64,000 bases of DNA from Salinispirillum marinum (lineage in GTDB: Bacteria; Pseudomonadota; Gammaproteobacteria; Pseudomonadales; Natronospirillaceae). Each line of letters opens with the position of its first letter. Position 1 is the first letter of the stretch. The notes beneath the pieces were generated by a model. The model was not told the DNA's origin. It searched no databases and worked only from the letters and a program-made list of their open reading frames with translations. The stretch lies in NCBI RefSeq assembly GCF_042651565.1, contig NZ_JBHSDF010000004.1; one strand, written 5' to 3'. A program made the translations under genes and the position numbers. This document shows, in pieces, positions 17,362-26,816 of the stretch.

Positions 17362-18315
17362 TTAGGCAAAATTGCCGTACGACATTAATCGGCGGTAGCG
17401 CTGTTCCAACATTTGACCTACCGGCAATTGTTCCAACTCCGACAGCTGGCTCAATAAGTTCTGCTTGATCTTCGCTGCGGTCAGATCAAGATCACGATGA
17501 GCACCACCTAATGGCTCTTGAATGACTGTATCGACCAAGCCCAAGTCATACAATTTGTTGGCCGTTATCCCCATAGCTTCGGCCGCATCGGGTGCACGAT
17601 CCGAGGTTTTAAACAGAATAGACGCACAGCCTTCCGGCGAAATCACCGAATAGGTGGAATATTGCAGCATATTCAGGTGATCACCCACCCCAATCGCCAG
17701 AGCACCCCCGGAACCGCCTTCACCAATCACCGTACAGATGATAGGCACCTCCAAGCTGGACATTTTTTGCAGATTGAATGCAATGGCTTCACTTTGCCCG
17801 CGCTCTTCGGCATCGATACCCGGATACGCACCCGCAGTATCAATAAACGTCATGACCGGCATACGAAACCGCTCGGCAAACTCCATCAAACGTAACGCTT
17901 TGCGATACCCTTCCGGACGTGGACAGCCGAAATTGCGTTTAACTTTTTCTTGTACCGAGCGCCCTTTTTGCTGGCCGATCAACATCACCGGCTTACTATC
18001 CAAACGCGCGGTACCCCCGATGATGGCACCATCATCGCCAAAATGACGATCACCATGCATTTCATCGAATTCGGTAAAAATTCGCGCAAAATACTCCAAC
18101 GAGTTCGGGCGCAACGGATGACGCGCCAATTTGGAGACCTGCCAAGCGGTCAAATTGGTGAAGATATTCTCCGTCAACTTCACGGCTTGCTTACGCAACT
18201 TGTCTACTTCTTCGGTAATGTTCAGTTCATGATCATTACCGACCAAGCGCAATTCTTCAATTTTGGCTTCCAGCTCCGCAATGGGTTGCTCGAAATCAAG
18301 ATAGTTGGGATTCAT
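17362..18315 (-). CDS. accA: Acetyl-CoA carboxylase carboxyltransferase, alpha subunit
   Basis: A 317-residue subunit that, with AccD, transfers the carboxyl group from biotin to acetyl-CoA, making malonyl-CoA for fatty acids. It starts with the family MNPNYLDFEQPIAELEAKI, followed by DEMHGDRHFGDD.AI and the crotonase-fold core with F.DTAGAYPG and G.GGSGGALAI. Length matches E. coli (319). dnaE lies 150 bp upstream on the same strand, the usual order. Confidence 0.97.
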   Translation of the reverse strand: MNPNYLDFEQPIAELEAKIEELRLVGNDHELNITEEVDKLRKQAVKLTENIFTNLTAWQVSKLARHPLRPNSLEYFARIFTEFDEMHGDRHFGDDGAIIGGTARLDSKPVMLIGQQKGRSVQEKVKRNFGCPRPEGYRKALRLMEFAERFRMPVMTFIDTAGAYPGIDAEERGQSEAIAFNLQKMSSLEVPIICTVIGEGGSGGALAIGVGDHLNMLQYSTYSVISPEGCASILFKTSDRAPDAAEAMGITANKLYDLGLVDTVIQEPLGGAHRDLDLTAAKIKQNLLSQLSELEQLPVGQMLEQRYRRLMSYGNFA

Positions 18316-18465
18316 GGATTACGCGTCCCCACACTCATACATTGGGTTAATCGGTTTTAACAACCGGTATATTCATCTGTTTGCAGCCTAGCGGTTCACA
18401 CGCGGGGAGACAAGCAGAATGGCTAAGATTGAGCTGTGAATTTAAGTAAACAATTCTATTTTTGA

Positions 18466-21400
18466 TCAACGATGAAAACGAACCTCAACGGCGTCAACGC
18501 CATAGACCTGCCGTAAACGGTACAAAAACTCATCGGTCAGTGGCGCCTTATGCGCGTCGCCGAGCAGGACTTCCCCTCTGGCATCCGCCCGCTGATACGC
18601 AATATGCATGGGCACACTGGGACTGTCGGCCGGGCGTTCTGCCAACAACTGCTTCAATTGGTCCAGTTGTTTTTTTACCGCACCGTGAGCAACATCGGCC
18701 ATGCGAATCACCACCGATTGGGCAAAACGCTGCCGCGCTTGGGCCACATCCACCACATCCGACACCTTGACCCGGTTTTCTTCGCGGTATTCATTCCACG
18801 TCACTTCGGCTTGCACAAAAATCACCCGACCCACTTCTATCAAGCTGACCCATGGTGACTCCTGCTCATCAAAGACACCAAACTCGATGCGCGCGGTGCG
18901 ATCATCGAGCGTTACGAACATCATGTCCTTACCCGCTTTGGTTTTCATGCGGCGGATATCGATGACCAGCCCCGCCAGCGTTTGCATGTCCTGCTTGCGC
19001 GGTACAATATCGGCCAGCCGGGCGCTTACGATGCGTTTCACTTCTTCTTCGTATTCGTCGATCGGGTGTCCGGTAAGGTATAAGCCCAGCGTTTCTTTTT
19101 CACCCGCTAAACGTTCCTTGATCGGCCATTCAATCAGGTGACGATAATCATGGTAGGGATCCGCTTCATCATTCAGCTGAATGTCCCCAAACAAGTCCAC
19201 CATCCCCGCCGCTTCATTTGCACTGGCTTGCTCCGCCGCTTTCATCGCATCAGGCAAGGCAGCCATCAATACGGCACGGCTTGGTCCAATGGTATCCAAG
19301 GCCCCTGACTTAATGAGTGCTTCAATGACCCGGCGGCCCATTTTTTTCAAGTTAACCCGGGCACAAAAATCAAATAGATCGACATAGGGACCGCTGGCAC
19401 GACCCTCCACAATCGCCGATACCGGGCCCTCACCAACGCCTTTCACGGCCCCCAGACCAAATACAATGTCGTCTTGGTCGTTCACCGTGAACATGTAGTC
19501 ACCGGCATTCACATCGGGAGGTAAGACGTTCACATTCATTTCACGGCAGTCTTCAAGGAAGATCACCACTTTGTCGGTGTTATCCAATTCCGACGACATG
19601 GTAGCCGCCATGAATGCTGCGGGGTAATGCGCTTTTAACCACAGGGTTTGATATGACACCAAGGCATAGGCAGCCGAGTGTGATTTGTTAAAACCGTAAC
19701 CGGCAAACTTTTCCACCAGATCGAAAATCTTGGTCGCCAGATCGGCATCAATGCCTTTATGCTCAGCGCCTTCGGCAAAGGTTTCCCGTTGCTTCGCCAT
19801 TTCCTCAGGCTTCTTCTTACCCATGGCCCGACGCAGTAAATCCGCGCCACCGAGCGTATAGCCCGCCAAGGTCTGCGCGATCTGCATGACCTGCTCTTGG
19901 TAAACAATGATACCGTAGGTCGGTTCTAGAATGGGCTGTAATGAGGGATGCTGATAGGTAGCGTCCGGGTAGGCAATGGCTTCGCGTCCGTGTTTCCGGT
20001 TGATAAAGTTTTCCACCATGCCCGAGTCCAGCGGACCGGGACGGAACAATGCCACCAGCGCGATCATGTCTTCCAATGTATCCGGCTGCATGTTTTTAAT
20101 CAGCGCCTTCATACCGCGCGATTCTAACTGGAAAACGGCGGTGGTTTTGGCCTGTTTCAACAGTTTAAACGCGGCTTCATCGTCCAGCGGAATCTGCGCT
20201 ATATCTATCTCTTCTAGACCTTGTGCCCGCCGCTTCGGGTTGATGATCGCTAACGCCCATTTAATGATGGTGAGGGTGCGTAAACCTAAAAAGTCGAACT
20301 TCACGAGCCCGGCAGCTTCAACATCATTTTTATCATACTGCGTGACCAACCCGCTGCCATCCGGCTCACACAGCAGGGGCGAAAAATCTGTCAGCTTAGT
20401 CGGGGCAATCACGACCCCACCCGCATGTTTACCCGTTTGCCGCGTGACACCTTCCAGCTTTAGCGCCATGTCCCAAATTTCACGCGCCTCTTCGTCCTGC
20501 TCAATAAAGGCTTTGAGCTCTGGCACTTCTTCTAATGACTTTTCCAGCGTCATACCCGGTGTGCCGGGAATCAACTTGGAAATCTTATCGGCTAAACCAT
20601 AGCTCTTGCCTTGCACGCGGGCGACATCACGCACCACAGCTTTAGCCGCCAAGGTGCCAAAGGTGACAATTTGGGATACCGCATCACGGCCATAGTGGTC
20701 CGCCACGTATTGAATCACCTGATCTCGGTTATCCATGCAGAAATCTACGTCGAAATCCGGCATGGATACCCGCTCGGGGTTCAAGAACCGCTCGAACAGT
20801 AGATCATACTTGAGCGGATCCAAGTCGGTGATTTTCTGCGCATAGGCCACCAATGAACCGGCACCCGAGCCACGGCCTGGACCTACAGGGATATCATGGT
20901 CTTTAGCCCACTGAATGAAATCCATCACGATCAAGAAATAACCCGGAAAACCCATCTGCAAGATGATGTCGAGTTCAAAGTTCAACCGATCGACATAGAC
21001 TTGCCGCTCGGACGCGTAGTCCGGCGCACTTGAATCGTGGCTGATGGCAAGACGCTCTTCCAGTCCTTCCCACGATACTTTGTGAAAGAAGATGCCGGTG
21101 CGTAACGCGGTATCGTATTCGGGTTCCTGTTCCCGGCCTGTCCAAGCCTCTGCCATAGCACGTTTCACGCGCTCGGCGATGGTTTGATAAGGCGTGTGTT
21201 GTTGGAAGAACGGGTCATCTGCCAAGTCTTCTGGAATTGGGTAATCGGGCAGATAATATTTGCCCAGCTCTATTTCCACCGAACAGCGACGGGCAATTTC
21301 TACGGCATTGGTGATCGCACTGGGTATATCGGCAAACAAGGTGGCCATTTCAGCCGGACTTTTCAGGTATTGTTGATCCGAGAAGCGATGTTCACGACGC

Positions 21401-22089
21401 GGGTCGTCCAGTGCCATGCCTTCGTTGATGCACACGCGGGTCTCGTGCGCTTCAAAATCTTCCGAGTGTATGAACATCACATCGTTGGTGGCCACCACCG
21501 GCACATTGAACCGGCTCGCCAAGGTTAACGCACCGGCCACATGGGCGTCATCACCGGCCCGCTCGGTACGCTGCAACTCTAAATAATAGCGATCACCGAA
21601 ATGATTTTGCCACCATTGCACGCGTTGTTCAGCCATGGTCGCATTACCGCGCAGAATGGCTTGCCCCACGTCGCCATAGTTGGCACCTGACAATACGATC
21701 AATCCGTCGTTCAATTCCGCAATCCATTCGATTTTCACCACCGCGCGATGCACATCTTGATTGAGCTGGAAAGCACGAGAGATCAAGGCGATCAGGTTTT
21801 TATAGCCCTGCAGGTTTTGGCACAAAAACGGAATACGAAAGGGCTTACCGGGTTCGTCGGTGTTTTCTACCCAGAGATCACTGCCCAACAAGGGTTTGAT
21901 GCCTGCCCCCATCATGGCGTTATAGAATTTGATCAGTCCGAAAAAATTATTCTGGTCGGTCATCGCCACCGCAGGCATGCCCTGTTGAGCGACCGCGCCT
22001 GCCAGTGGCTTGATCCGCACCAAGCCGTCGATCAACGAGTATTCCGTGTGCAAGCGAAGATGGACAAAGGTGTCTGAAGTGGCGGTCAT
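18466..22089 (-). CDS. dnaE: DNA polymerase III alpha subunit
   Basis: A 1207-residue replicative C-family polymerase. The PHP domain begins at residue 8 (V-H-L-R-L-H-T-E-Y-S). The catalytic aspartates are in PDFDVDFCMD (about residue 445); the palm/finger core contains GPGRGSGAGSLVAYA. Helix-hairpin-helix, OB-fold (about 1000-1080) and C-terminal tau-binding regions follow. It is somewhat longer than E. coli DnaE (1160). It starts 3 bp after the rnhB stop, continuing the lpxB-rnhB-dnaE-accA order seen in E. coli. Confidence 0.98.
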   Translation of the reverse strand: MTATSDTFVHLRLHTEYSLIDGLVRIKPLAGAVAQQGMPAVAMTDQNNFFGLIKFYNAMMGAGIKPLLGSDLWVENTDEPGKPFRIPFLCQNLQGYKNLIALISRAFQLNQDVHRAVVKIEWIAELNDGLIVLSGANYGDVGQAILRGNATMAEQRVQWWQNHFGDRYYLELQRTERAGDDAHVAGALTLASRFNVPVVATNDVMFIHSEDFEAHETRVCINEGMALDDPRREHRFSDQQYLKSPAEMATLFADIPSAITNAVEIARRCSVEIELGKYYLPDYPIPEDLADDPFFQQHTPYQTIAERVKRAMAEAWTGREQEPEYDTALRTGIFFHKVSWEGLEERLAISHDSSAPDYASERQVYVDRLNFELDIILQMGFPGYFLIVMDFIQWAKDHDIPVGPGRGSGAGSLVAYAQKITDLDPLKYDLLFERFLNPERVSMPDFDVDFCMDNRDQVIQYVADHYGRDAVSQIVTFGTLAAKAVVRDVARVQGKSYGLADKISKLIPGTPGMTLEKSLEEVPELKAFIEQDEEAREIWDMALKLEGVTRQTGKHAGGVVIAPTKLTDFSPLLCEPDGSGLVTQYDKNDVEAAGLVKFDFLGLRTLTIIKWALAIINPKRRAQGLEEIDIAQIPLDDEAAFKLLKQAKTTAVFQLESRGMKALIKNMQPDTLEDMIALVALFRPGPLDSGMVENFINRKHGREAIAYPDATYQHPSLQPILEPTYGIIVYQEQVMQIAQTLAGYTLGGADLLRRAMGKKKPEEMAKQRETFAEGAEHKGIDADLATKIFDLVEKFAGYGFNKSHSAAYALVSYQTLWLKAHYPAAFMAATMSSELDNTDKVVIFLEDCREMNVNVLPPDVNAGDYMFTVNDQDDIVFGLGAVKGVGEGPVSAIVEGRASGPYVDLFDFCARVNLKKMGRRVIEALIKSGALDTIGPSRAVLMAALPDAMKAAEQASANEAAGMVDLFGDIQLNDEADPYHDYRHLIEWPIKERLAGEKETLGLYLTGHPIDEYEEEVKRIVSARLADIVPRKQDMQTLAGLVIDIRRMKTKAGKDMMFVTLDDRTARIEFGVFDEQESPWVSLIEVGRVIFVQAEVTWNEYREENRVKVSDVVDVAQARQRFAQSVVIRMADVAHGAVKKQLDQLKQLLAERPADSPSVPMHIAYQRADARGEVLLGDAHKAPLTDEFLYRLRQVYGVDAVEVRFHR

Positions 22090-22092
22090 GTT

Positions 22093-22713
22093 TTACAGTT
22101 CCAGTGTTCCTTGAATCATGGCTTGTTCCAACCAGCGTTTCACCGGAGCAAATGTACGCCGATGTTCGGGGGTCGGGCCATGCGTGGTTAACGCAGCGAG
22201 ATGTTGCGGCGTAGGATACCCCTTATTCGCCGCCAGATCATAGTGCGGGTATTGTTGATGCAGTTCGGCCATGACCCGATCGCGTGCGACCTTGGCTAAA
22301 ATAGAAGCAGCGGCAATGGCGGAATGGCGGCCATCGCCTTTGACGATAGCTTCGGCAGGCAGTTTGAGGTGTTTAGGCAGTCGATTACCGTCTACCAGAA
22401 CCTGGTCAGGCACGATGACCAATTGCCCCACCGCGCGCTCCATCGCCAAATGGCTGGCACGCAAAATGTTCAACTGATCAATTTCTTGTGCTGAACACTG
22501 CGCTATGGCCCACGCCTGAGCGTGCTGGCAAATACGGTCGAATAAGCGTTCACGCGCGGCGGCATCCAATTTTTTGGAATCGTTCAAGCCTTCTATCGGG
22601 CGCGCCGGGTCTAATATCACCGCTGCCGCATACACCGGACCACATAAGGGGCCACGCCCGGCTTCATCGGTACCGGCAATGCAACCGCTGTAATACTGAT
22701 CCAACTCAAGCAT
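22093..22713 (-). CDS. rnhB: Ribonuclease HII
   Basis: A 206-residue type 2 RNase H that cuts RNA in RNA-DNA hybrids and removes misincorporated ribonucleotides. The hallmark G-T-D-E-A-G-R-G-P-L-x-G-P-V is at residues 13-26, supplying catalytic Asp and Glu; further acidic residues are in LVDGN (about 111) and KGD. Overlaps lpxB by 8 bp and abuts dnaE, so all three are coupled. Confidence 0.97.
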   Translation of the reverse strand: MLELDQYYSGCIAGTDEAGRGPLCGPVYAAAVILDPARPIEGLNDSKKLDAAARERLFDRICQHAQAWAIAQCSAQEIDQLNILRASHLAMERAVGQLVIVPDQVLVDGNRLPKHLKLPAEAIVKGDGRHSAIAAASILAKVARDRVMAELHQQYPHYDLAANKGYPTPQHLAALTTHGPTPEHRRTFAPVKRWLEQAMIQGTLEL

Positions 22714-23872
22714 TCCGCGCTTCCCCCTGCGTGCCGATCAGAGCCAGTACCGCCTTGGCAGCCGCTTGATCGGCATGTCGGCCGAGGCGCTTATGCATGA
22801 ACTGAAAGGTTTCGACACAATGCAGGCGGCGTTCTTTGTCATGCCAAAGGTCGTACAGTTCTTGCGCAGCTCGCTCGGCTGACAGGTCATTTTGCAACAA
22901 TTCGGGCACCACCATTTGGCGTGCCAGGATGTTCGGCAAGGCAACCCAAGGAATACGCACCAACCACTTACCGATCCAATACGTTAAGGTGCTGAAACGA
23001 TAACCAACGACCATGGGTTTCTTCAGCAGCGCGGCCTCTAAGGTTGCTGTGCCGCTGGTCACCAACACCAGGTCGCTGGCCCCCAGAATGTCGTGCGCTT
23101 TACCTTCAACGACCTGCATCCAAGAGGCATCATCGTGGCGCAAAAGCGCCTCAATATCTTGCTTGCGTGCTGCGTTCACAGCCGGTATGCGCACCAACAA
23201 ATCTGGCATTCGTTGCTTCAATCGCCGGGCTGCGGCCAAAAAATCGGGAGCGATACGAGCCACTTCACCCCGTCGGCTGCCCGGTAGCACCGCCAGTATC
23301 GGTGCGTTAAGCGGAAGATTTAAGGATTGCCGGTAGGCAGAAACATCTGGATGCATGGGTAATCGGTCGGCCAAGGTATGACCGACGAAAGCAAAGGGGA
23401 CTTGATGCGTGGCGTAGAAGTCGCCCTCAAATGGAAATAAGGTGAGCATAAGGTCAATTGAACGACGAATACCGTGCACTCGGCCCTGCCGCCATGCCCA
23501 TACGGATGGACTGACGTAGTGTGCCGTGGTGACCCCTCGGGCGCGCAGCCGACGTGCTAACGGCAAATTGAAATCCGGGGCATCAATACCCAAAAACACA
23601 TCCGGTTGCCATGCCAGTATTTGGTGAAACAACTGCTTACGCAAACGCAGTAAATTGGGCAATTTGCGTATCACCTCAAACAATCCCATTACGGCCAAAC
23701 GTTCCTGATCGGCCCAACTGACCAAGCCTTGCGCTTGCATGCCGGGACCACCGACGCCAGCGAATTCGATGTCTGGATGCAAGGCTTTGAGGCTGGACAA
23801 CAAACCTGCGCCCAGCTGATCGCCGGACGCTTCGCCTGCAATCACCGCAATACGAAGGGCGCGCGAGGACAT
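22706..23872 (-). CDS. lpxB: Lipid-A-disaccharide synthase
   Basis: A 388-residue GT-B glycosyltransferase joining UDP-2,3-diacylglucosamine and lipid X into the disaccharide 1-phosphate of lipid A. Features are the N-terminal AGEASGD.LGA.L, the IDAPDFN motif (about 100), SPSVWAWR.GR near 125, and the C-terminal UDP-binding region with SGTATLEAAL.K.P.VV.Y. It starts 1 bp after the lpxA stop, part of lpxD-fabZ-lpxA-lpxB. Confidence 0.97.
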   Translation of the reverse strand: MSSRALRIAVIAGEASGDQLGAGLLSSLKALHPDIEFAGVGGPGMQAQGLVSWADQERLAVMGLFEVIRKLPNLLRLRKQLFHQILAWQPDVFLGIDAPDFNLPLARRLRARGVTTAHYVSPSVWAWRQGRVHGIRRSIDLMLTLFPFEGDFYATHQVPFAFVGHTLADRLPMHPDVSAYRQSLNLPLNAPILAVLPGSRRGEVARIAPDFLAAARRLKQRMPDLLVRIPAVNAARKQDIEALLRHDDASWMQVVEGKAHDILGASDLVLVTSGTATLEAALLKKPMVVGYRFSTLTYWIGKWLVRIPWVALPNILARQMVVPELLQNDLSAERAAQELYDLWHDKERRLHCVETFQFMHKRLGRHADQAAAKAVLALIGTQGEARNA

Positions 23873-23873
23873 A

Positions 23874-24638
23874 TCAGCGAATGATACCGCGAGTGGAGGT
23901 CGCCAGACTGGCCAGAAACGTCTGCACTTGAGGGGTAGGGTCTTGAGCCAGTTCGGCCATGGCTGTTTGCAGCGTTTTACCCTGACGGAACACTAAACGG
24001 TAGGCATTTTTCAACGCTTTTAAATTGGACTCTGGAACTTGACGACGCTTGAGACCTTCAAAATTCATGCTGTAGGGCTTGGCCGGGTTACCTTGCGCCA
24101 TGATATAGGCCGGAATATCTTTAAAAATAACCGTTCCTGCACCGGTTATGGCACCCGTACCAACACGGCAGAACTGGTGTACCAAGGTGCCACCACCCAG
24201 TATGGCGTGATCATCAAGCCAAACATGACCAGCAACCTGACTGGCATTCGCAATGATCACGTCATCACCGATTCGGCAGTCGTGTGCCACATGCACATAT
24301 GCCATATACAATCCACGCGAGCCGACACGTGTAACGCCTTCATCTTGCACTGTGCCACGTTGCATGGTGACACATTCACGAATGACGTTGTCATCGCCAA
24401 TGTGCAACTCGGTAGGTTCACCGCGGTATTTCTTGTCTTGGCATTCTTCGCCAATGGATGCGAACTGAAAAATGCGGTTGCGCTCACCGATGACCGTAGG
24501 CCCTTTAATGACGACATGAGGGCCAATCTCACAGCCAGCACCAATGGTCACATTGGCACCGATGATGCTAAAGGCACCGATGGTCACATCGGGCGCAATG
24601 TGAGCGCCAGGGTCAATAAGAGCCGTAGGATGAATCAC
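23874..24638 (-). CDS. lpxA: UDP-N-acetylglucosamine O-acyltransferase
   Basis: A 254-residue trimeric enzyme that puts the first 3-hydroxyacyl chain on UDP-GlcNAc, the first step of lipid A synthesis. A left-handed beta-helix of hexapeptide repeats (I.ALIDPGA.IA..V.IGAFSIIG..V.IG) is followed by the catalytic histidine segment VHVAHDC and a helical C-terminus. The start is GTG at 24638, overlapping the fabZ stop (GTGA), with AAGG upstream. Confidence 0.97.
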   Translation of the reverse strand: MIHPTALIDPGAHIAPDVTIGAFSIIGANVTIGAGCEIGPHVVIKGPTVIGERNRIFQFASIGEECQDKKYRGEPTELHIGDDNVIRECVTMQRGTVQDEGVTRVGSRGLYMAYVHVAHDCRIGDDVIIANASQVAGHVWLDDHAILGGGTLVHQFCRVGTGAITGAGTVIFKDIPAYIMAQGNPAKPYSMNFEGLKRRQVPESNLKALKNAYRLVFRQGKTLQTAMAELAQDPTPQVQTFLASLATSTRGIIR

Positions 24639-25096
24639 GCCTTAACCTGTTTACGTTCAGCACAAAGAATATCGGCACTGGCGGCCAACTCACCGTCGAC
24701 CAGCGCACGAGATTCCATTTTATAGATACCACGCTTGCAACTGATGATCTCCAACTCCAGATCCAACCGGTCGCCCGGTACTACCTGACGCTTGAAGCGC
24801 ACATTGTCGATACCGGCAAACAAGAACAAATATCCGTCCTCGTGTCGGTTACCCGATGATGCGAAACCCAAAATAGCGCCAATCTGGGCCAATGCTTCAA
24901 GAATCAACACGCCGGGCATAATCGACTGGCCAGGGAAGTGTCCATTAAAAAATTCTTCGTTTCCGGACACATTCTTGTAGCCCACAATACGCTTGTTCGG
25001 CTCTAACTCGATGATCCGGTCAACCAGCAAAAACGGATAGCGATGCGGCAGCAGCGTTTTGATCTGCTCGTGATCCATTGGCAAGGTATAACTCAT
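24635..25096 (-). CDS. fabZ: 3-hydroxyacyl-ACP dehydratase FabZ
   Basis: A 153-residue hot-dog-fold dehydratase that removes water from 3-hydroxyacyl-ACP in fatty-acid elongation; it competes with LpxA/LpxD for hydroxyacyl-ACP. The catalytic His is in NGHFPGQ.IMPGVL and the Glu in LILEALAQ. PHRYPFLLVDR near the start is typical. Its ribosome site (AAAGGA) is formed by the last unit of an unusual tandem repeat upstream. Confidence 0.97.
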   Translation of the reverse strand: MSYTLPMDHEQIKTLLPHRYPFLLVDRIIELEPNKRIVGYKNVSGNEEFFNGHFPGQSIMPGVLILEALAQIGAILGFASSGNRHEDGYLFLFAGIDNVRFKRQVVPGDRLDLELEIISCKRGIYKMESRALVDGELAASADILCAERKQVKA

Positions 25097-25104
25097 AGCA
25101 CTAT

Positions 25105-25157
25105 CCTTTAAATTCAGCCTTTAAATTCAGCCTTTAAATTCAGCCCTTAAAATTCAG
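25105..25157. repeat. Tandem 13-bp repeat in the lpxD-fabZ gap
   Basis: CCTTTAAATTCAG is present three times without a mismatch (25105-25117, 25118-25130, 25131-25143) and once more in altered form (25144-25157). On the coding strand each unit reads CTGAATTTAAAGG, so each carries an AAAGG Shine-Dalgarno-like core; the unit nearest fabZ provides its real ribosome site. Slippage could change the copy number. Confidence 0.9.
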
Positions 25158-25158
25158 G

Positions 25159-26235
25159 TCAGGTTGATGACGATTCATCGGGGGTGGCATCTGCCGCTTC
25201 CAATTCGCCATACTTCGCCCACAAAGTATTCACTTTGTCGTTTAAATTCTTCAGTTGACCAATGCGGGCTACGGCCCGGCGCCAATCATTGAACGGCTGT
25301 ACCGGTAAACCCGATGCATATTGACCGGGGTTTTCAATGGACTGCGCCACCATTGCCTTACCGACAAAATGTACATTGTCGGCAATGGTTAAATGACCGC
25401 CAACCGCCGACTGCCCTCCGACCGACCCATCTTTACCCAAAACCGTTGAGCCTGCAATGCCGCATTGTGCGACCAAGGCCGTGCGCTCACCGACCACGAC
25501 GTTGTGACCGACTTGCACCAAATTATCGATGATCACGTCATCGCCGATGACGGTATCGGCCAAGGCGCCACGATCAATGGTTGCGTTCGCACCGATCTCC
25601 ACGCGGTTGCCAATGCGCACACCGCCGAGTTGGGCGATCTTTTCCCAGCCACCGGCATGACGGGCATAACCAAAACCATCCGCACCAATGACCGTGCCTG
25701 CTTGAATCATGCAGTTTTCACCAATGACCACCCCGGAATACAGTGTCACACGCGGCCGAATGATGGTACCGGAACCGATTTTGACTCCCGCACCGACGTA
25801 AACTTGCGCATCCAATTCGACACCTGTACCCAACTCGACACCGGATTCAATCACCACCTGAGCGCCGATTCGGCAATCTGCCGGAACCACAACATCGTCG
25901 GCCAGCACAGCAGTTGGATGTACTGACGGCGCGAACCAGTGCTTCTCCCAATATAATTGAGACACCTGAGCATAGGCTCGGTAGGGGTCACGCACAATGA
26001 TGCAAGTATGCGGCAAGCTACTGGCCAGGTCTGCTGTCACTAACAAAATATCGGCTTTTGACGTTGCCGCTTTCTTCACGAACTGCCGCCGTGCGACGAA
26101 GCTCAATTGCCCAGTAGAGGCTTGATCAATGGGTGCTATCGAGGAAATGCACTGATCTGGATTGCCTTTTACCTCGCCACCCAGTAATTCAGCCAATTCG
26201 ACTGCCCGGTATGTGCGCCTATCAGGGGTATTCAT
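25159..26235 (-). CDS. lpxD: UDP-3-O-(3-hydroxyacyl)glucosamine N-acyltransferase
   Basis: A 358-residue trimeric acyltransferase for the third step of lipid A synthesis. A uridine-binding N-terminal domain (about 1-100, with LSFVA...F.KKAATSKADILL) leads to a long left-handed beta-helix with many I/V-G hexapeptides. The catalytic histidine region is DNLVQVGHNV (about 245), and a C-terminal helix ends the protein. The N-terminus is a little longer than usual (NTPDRRTYRAVEL). It follows skp by 11 bp. Confidence 0.96.
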   Translation of the reverse strand: MNTPDRRTYRAVELAELLGGEVKGNPDQCISSIAPIDQASTGQLSFVARRQFVKKAATSKADILLVTADLASSLPHTCIIVRDPYRAYAQVSQLYWEKHWFAPSVHPTAVLADDVVVPADCRIGAQVVIESGVELGTGVELDAQVYVGAGVKIGSGTIIRPRVTLYSGVVIGENCMIQAGTVIGADGFGYARHAGGWEKIAQLGGVRIGNRVEIGANATIDRGALADTVIGDDVIIDNLVQVGHNVVVGERTALVAQCGIAGSTVLGKDGSVGGQSAVGGHLTIADNVHFVGKAMVAQSIENPGQYASGLPVQPFNDWRRAVARIGQLKNLNDKVNTLWAKYGELEAADATPDESSST

Positions 26236-26246
26236 AACCCAGAGCC

Positions 26247-26816
26247 TTATTCTTGTTCTTCGTTGGGTGCTGCTGACTGCCGGGCTTCAGCGACAGCGGC
26301 ATTAAACCGTTCCAGCGCCAAGGTCGAGATATCCAACTCAGGTCGAACGTAGACCACTTGATCACCCGACAACAACAACACAATATTCTGCTCTACTATA
26401 ATGCGCTCCAATACCGTTGTCAGTATGGGTTCAAAGGTGCGCAAGAATTCTTGACGGCGGTTTTGTTGTGCCGCTTGCAGGCGACGGACCAGTTCTTCGC
26501 GTTCGCGCAGTCTTGCTTCTGTCTGCACCTGTAATGCGGCTTGTTCGTTTTCTGTCAACAACGGACCGTCTGTCTCCAATCGTTGACGTAATTCTGTGAT
26601 CTCTTGTTCCAGTTGATTAACACGACGGTCTTCACTGGCGTAAGCCTGGCGAAGTTCGGCAGTAATCTGGCGTGCGGCTTCGCTTTGAAACAACACATAT
26701 TCCTGATCAATTACTGCGATGGTGGCGTCCGAACTGTTTTGCGCAAGTGCAGTGGGAGCCACCAGAAACGCAAAAACCAGTGCAGTACGACGTAAGAGAG
26801 CGAACATTCGGGTCAT
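26247..26816 (-). CDS. skp: Periplasmic chaperone Skp/OmpH
   Basis: A 189-residue OmpH-family protein with a signal peptide (hydrophobic core, cleavage after A-L-A near residue 25). The mature start A-T-I-A-V-I-D-Q-E-Y-V precedes a long charged coiled-coil (about 45-120) that forms the tentacles of the trimer gripping unfolded outer membrane proteins. The ATG overlaps the bamA stop (TAATG). The neighbouring bamA makes the insertase that receives its clients. Confidence 0.92.
   Translation of the reverse strand: MTRMFALLRRTALVFAFLVAPTALAQNSSDATIAVIDQEYVLFQSEAARQITAELRQAYASEDRRVNQLEQEITELRQRLETDGPLLTENEQAALQVQTEARLREREELVRRLQAAQQNRRQEFLRTFEPILTTVLERIIVEQNIVLLLSGDQVVYVRPELDISTLALERFNAAVAEARQSAAPNEEQE

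Noticed and set aside
24039..24725. Plus-strand ORF of 228 codons over lpxA
   Set aside because: The repeated T-N-D-N pattern is the reverse complement of the LpxA hexapeptide repeats, not a real protein.
25105..25157. Tandem repeat as a CRISPR array
   Set aside because: Units are 13 bp, directly adjacent without spacers, and no cas gene is near.
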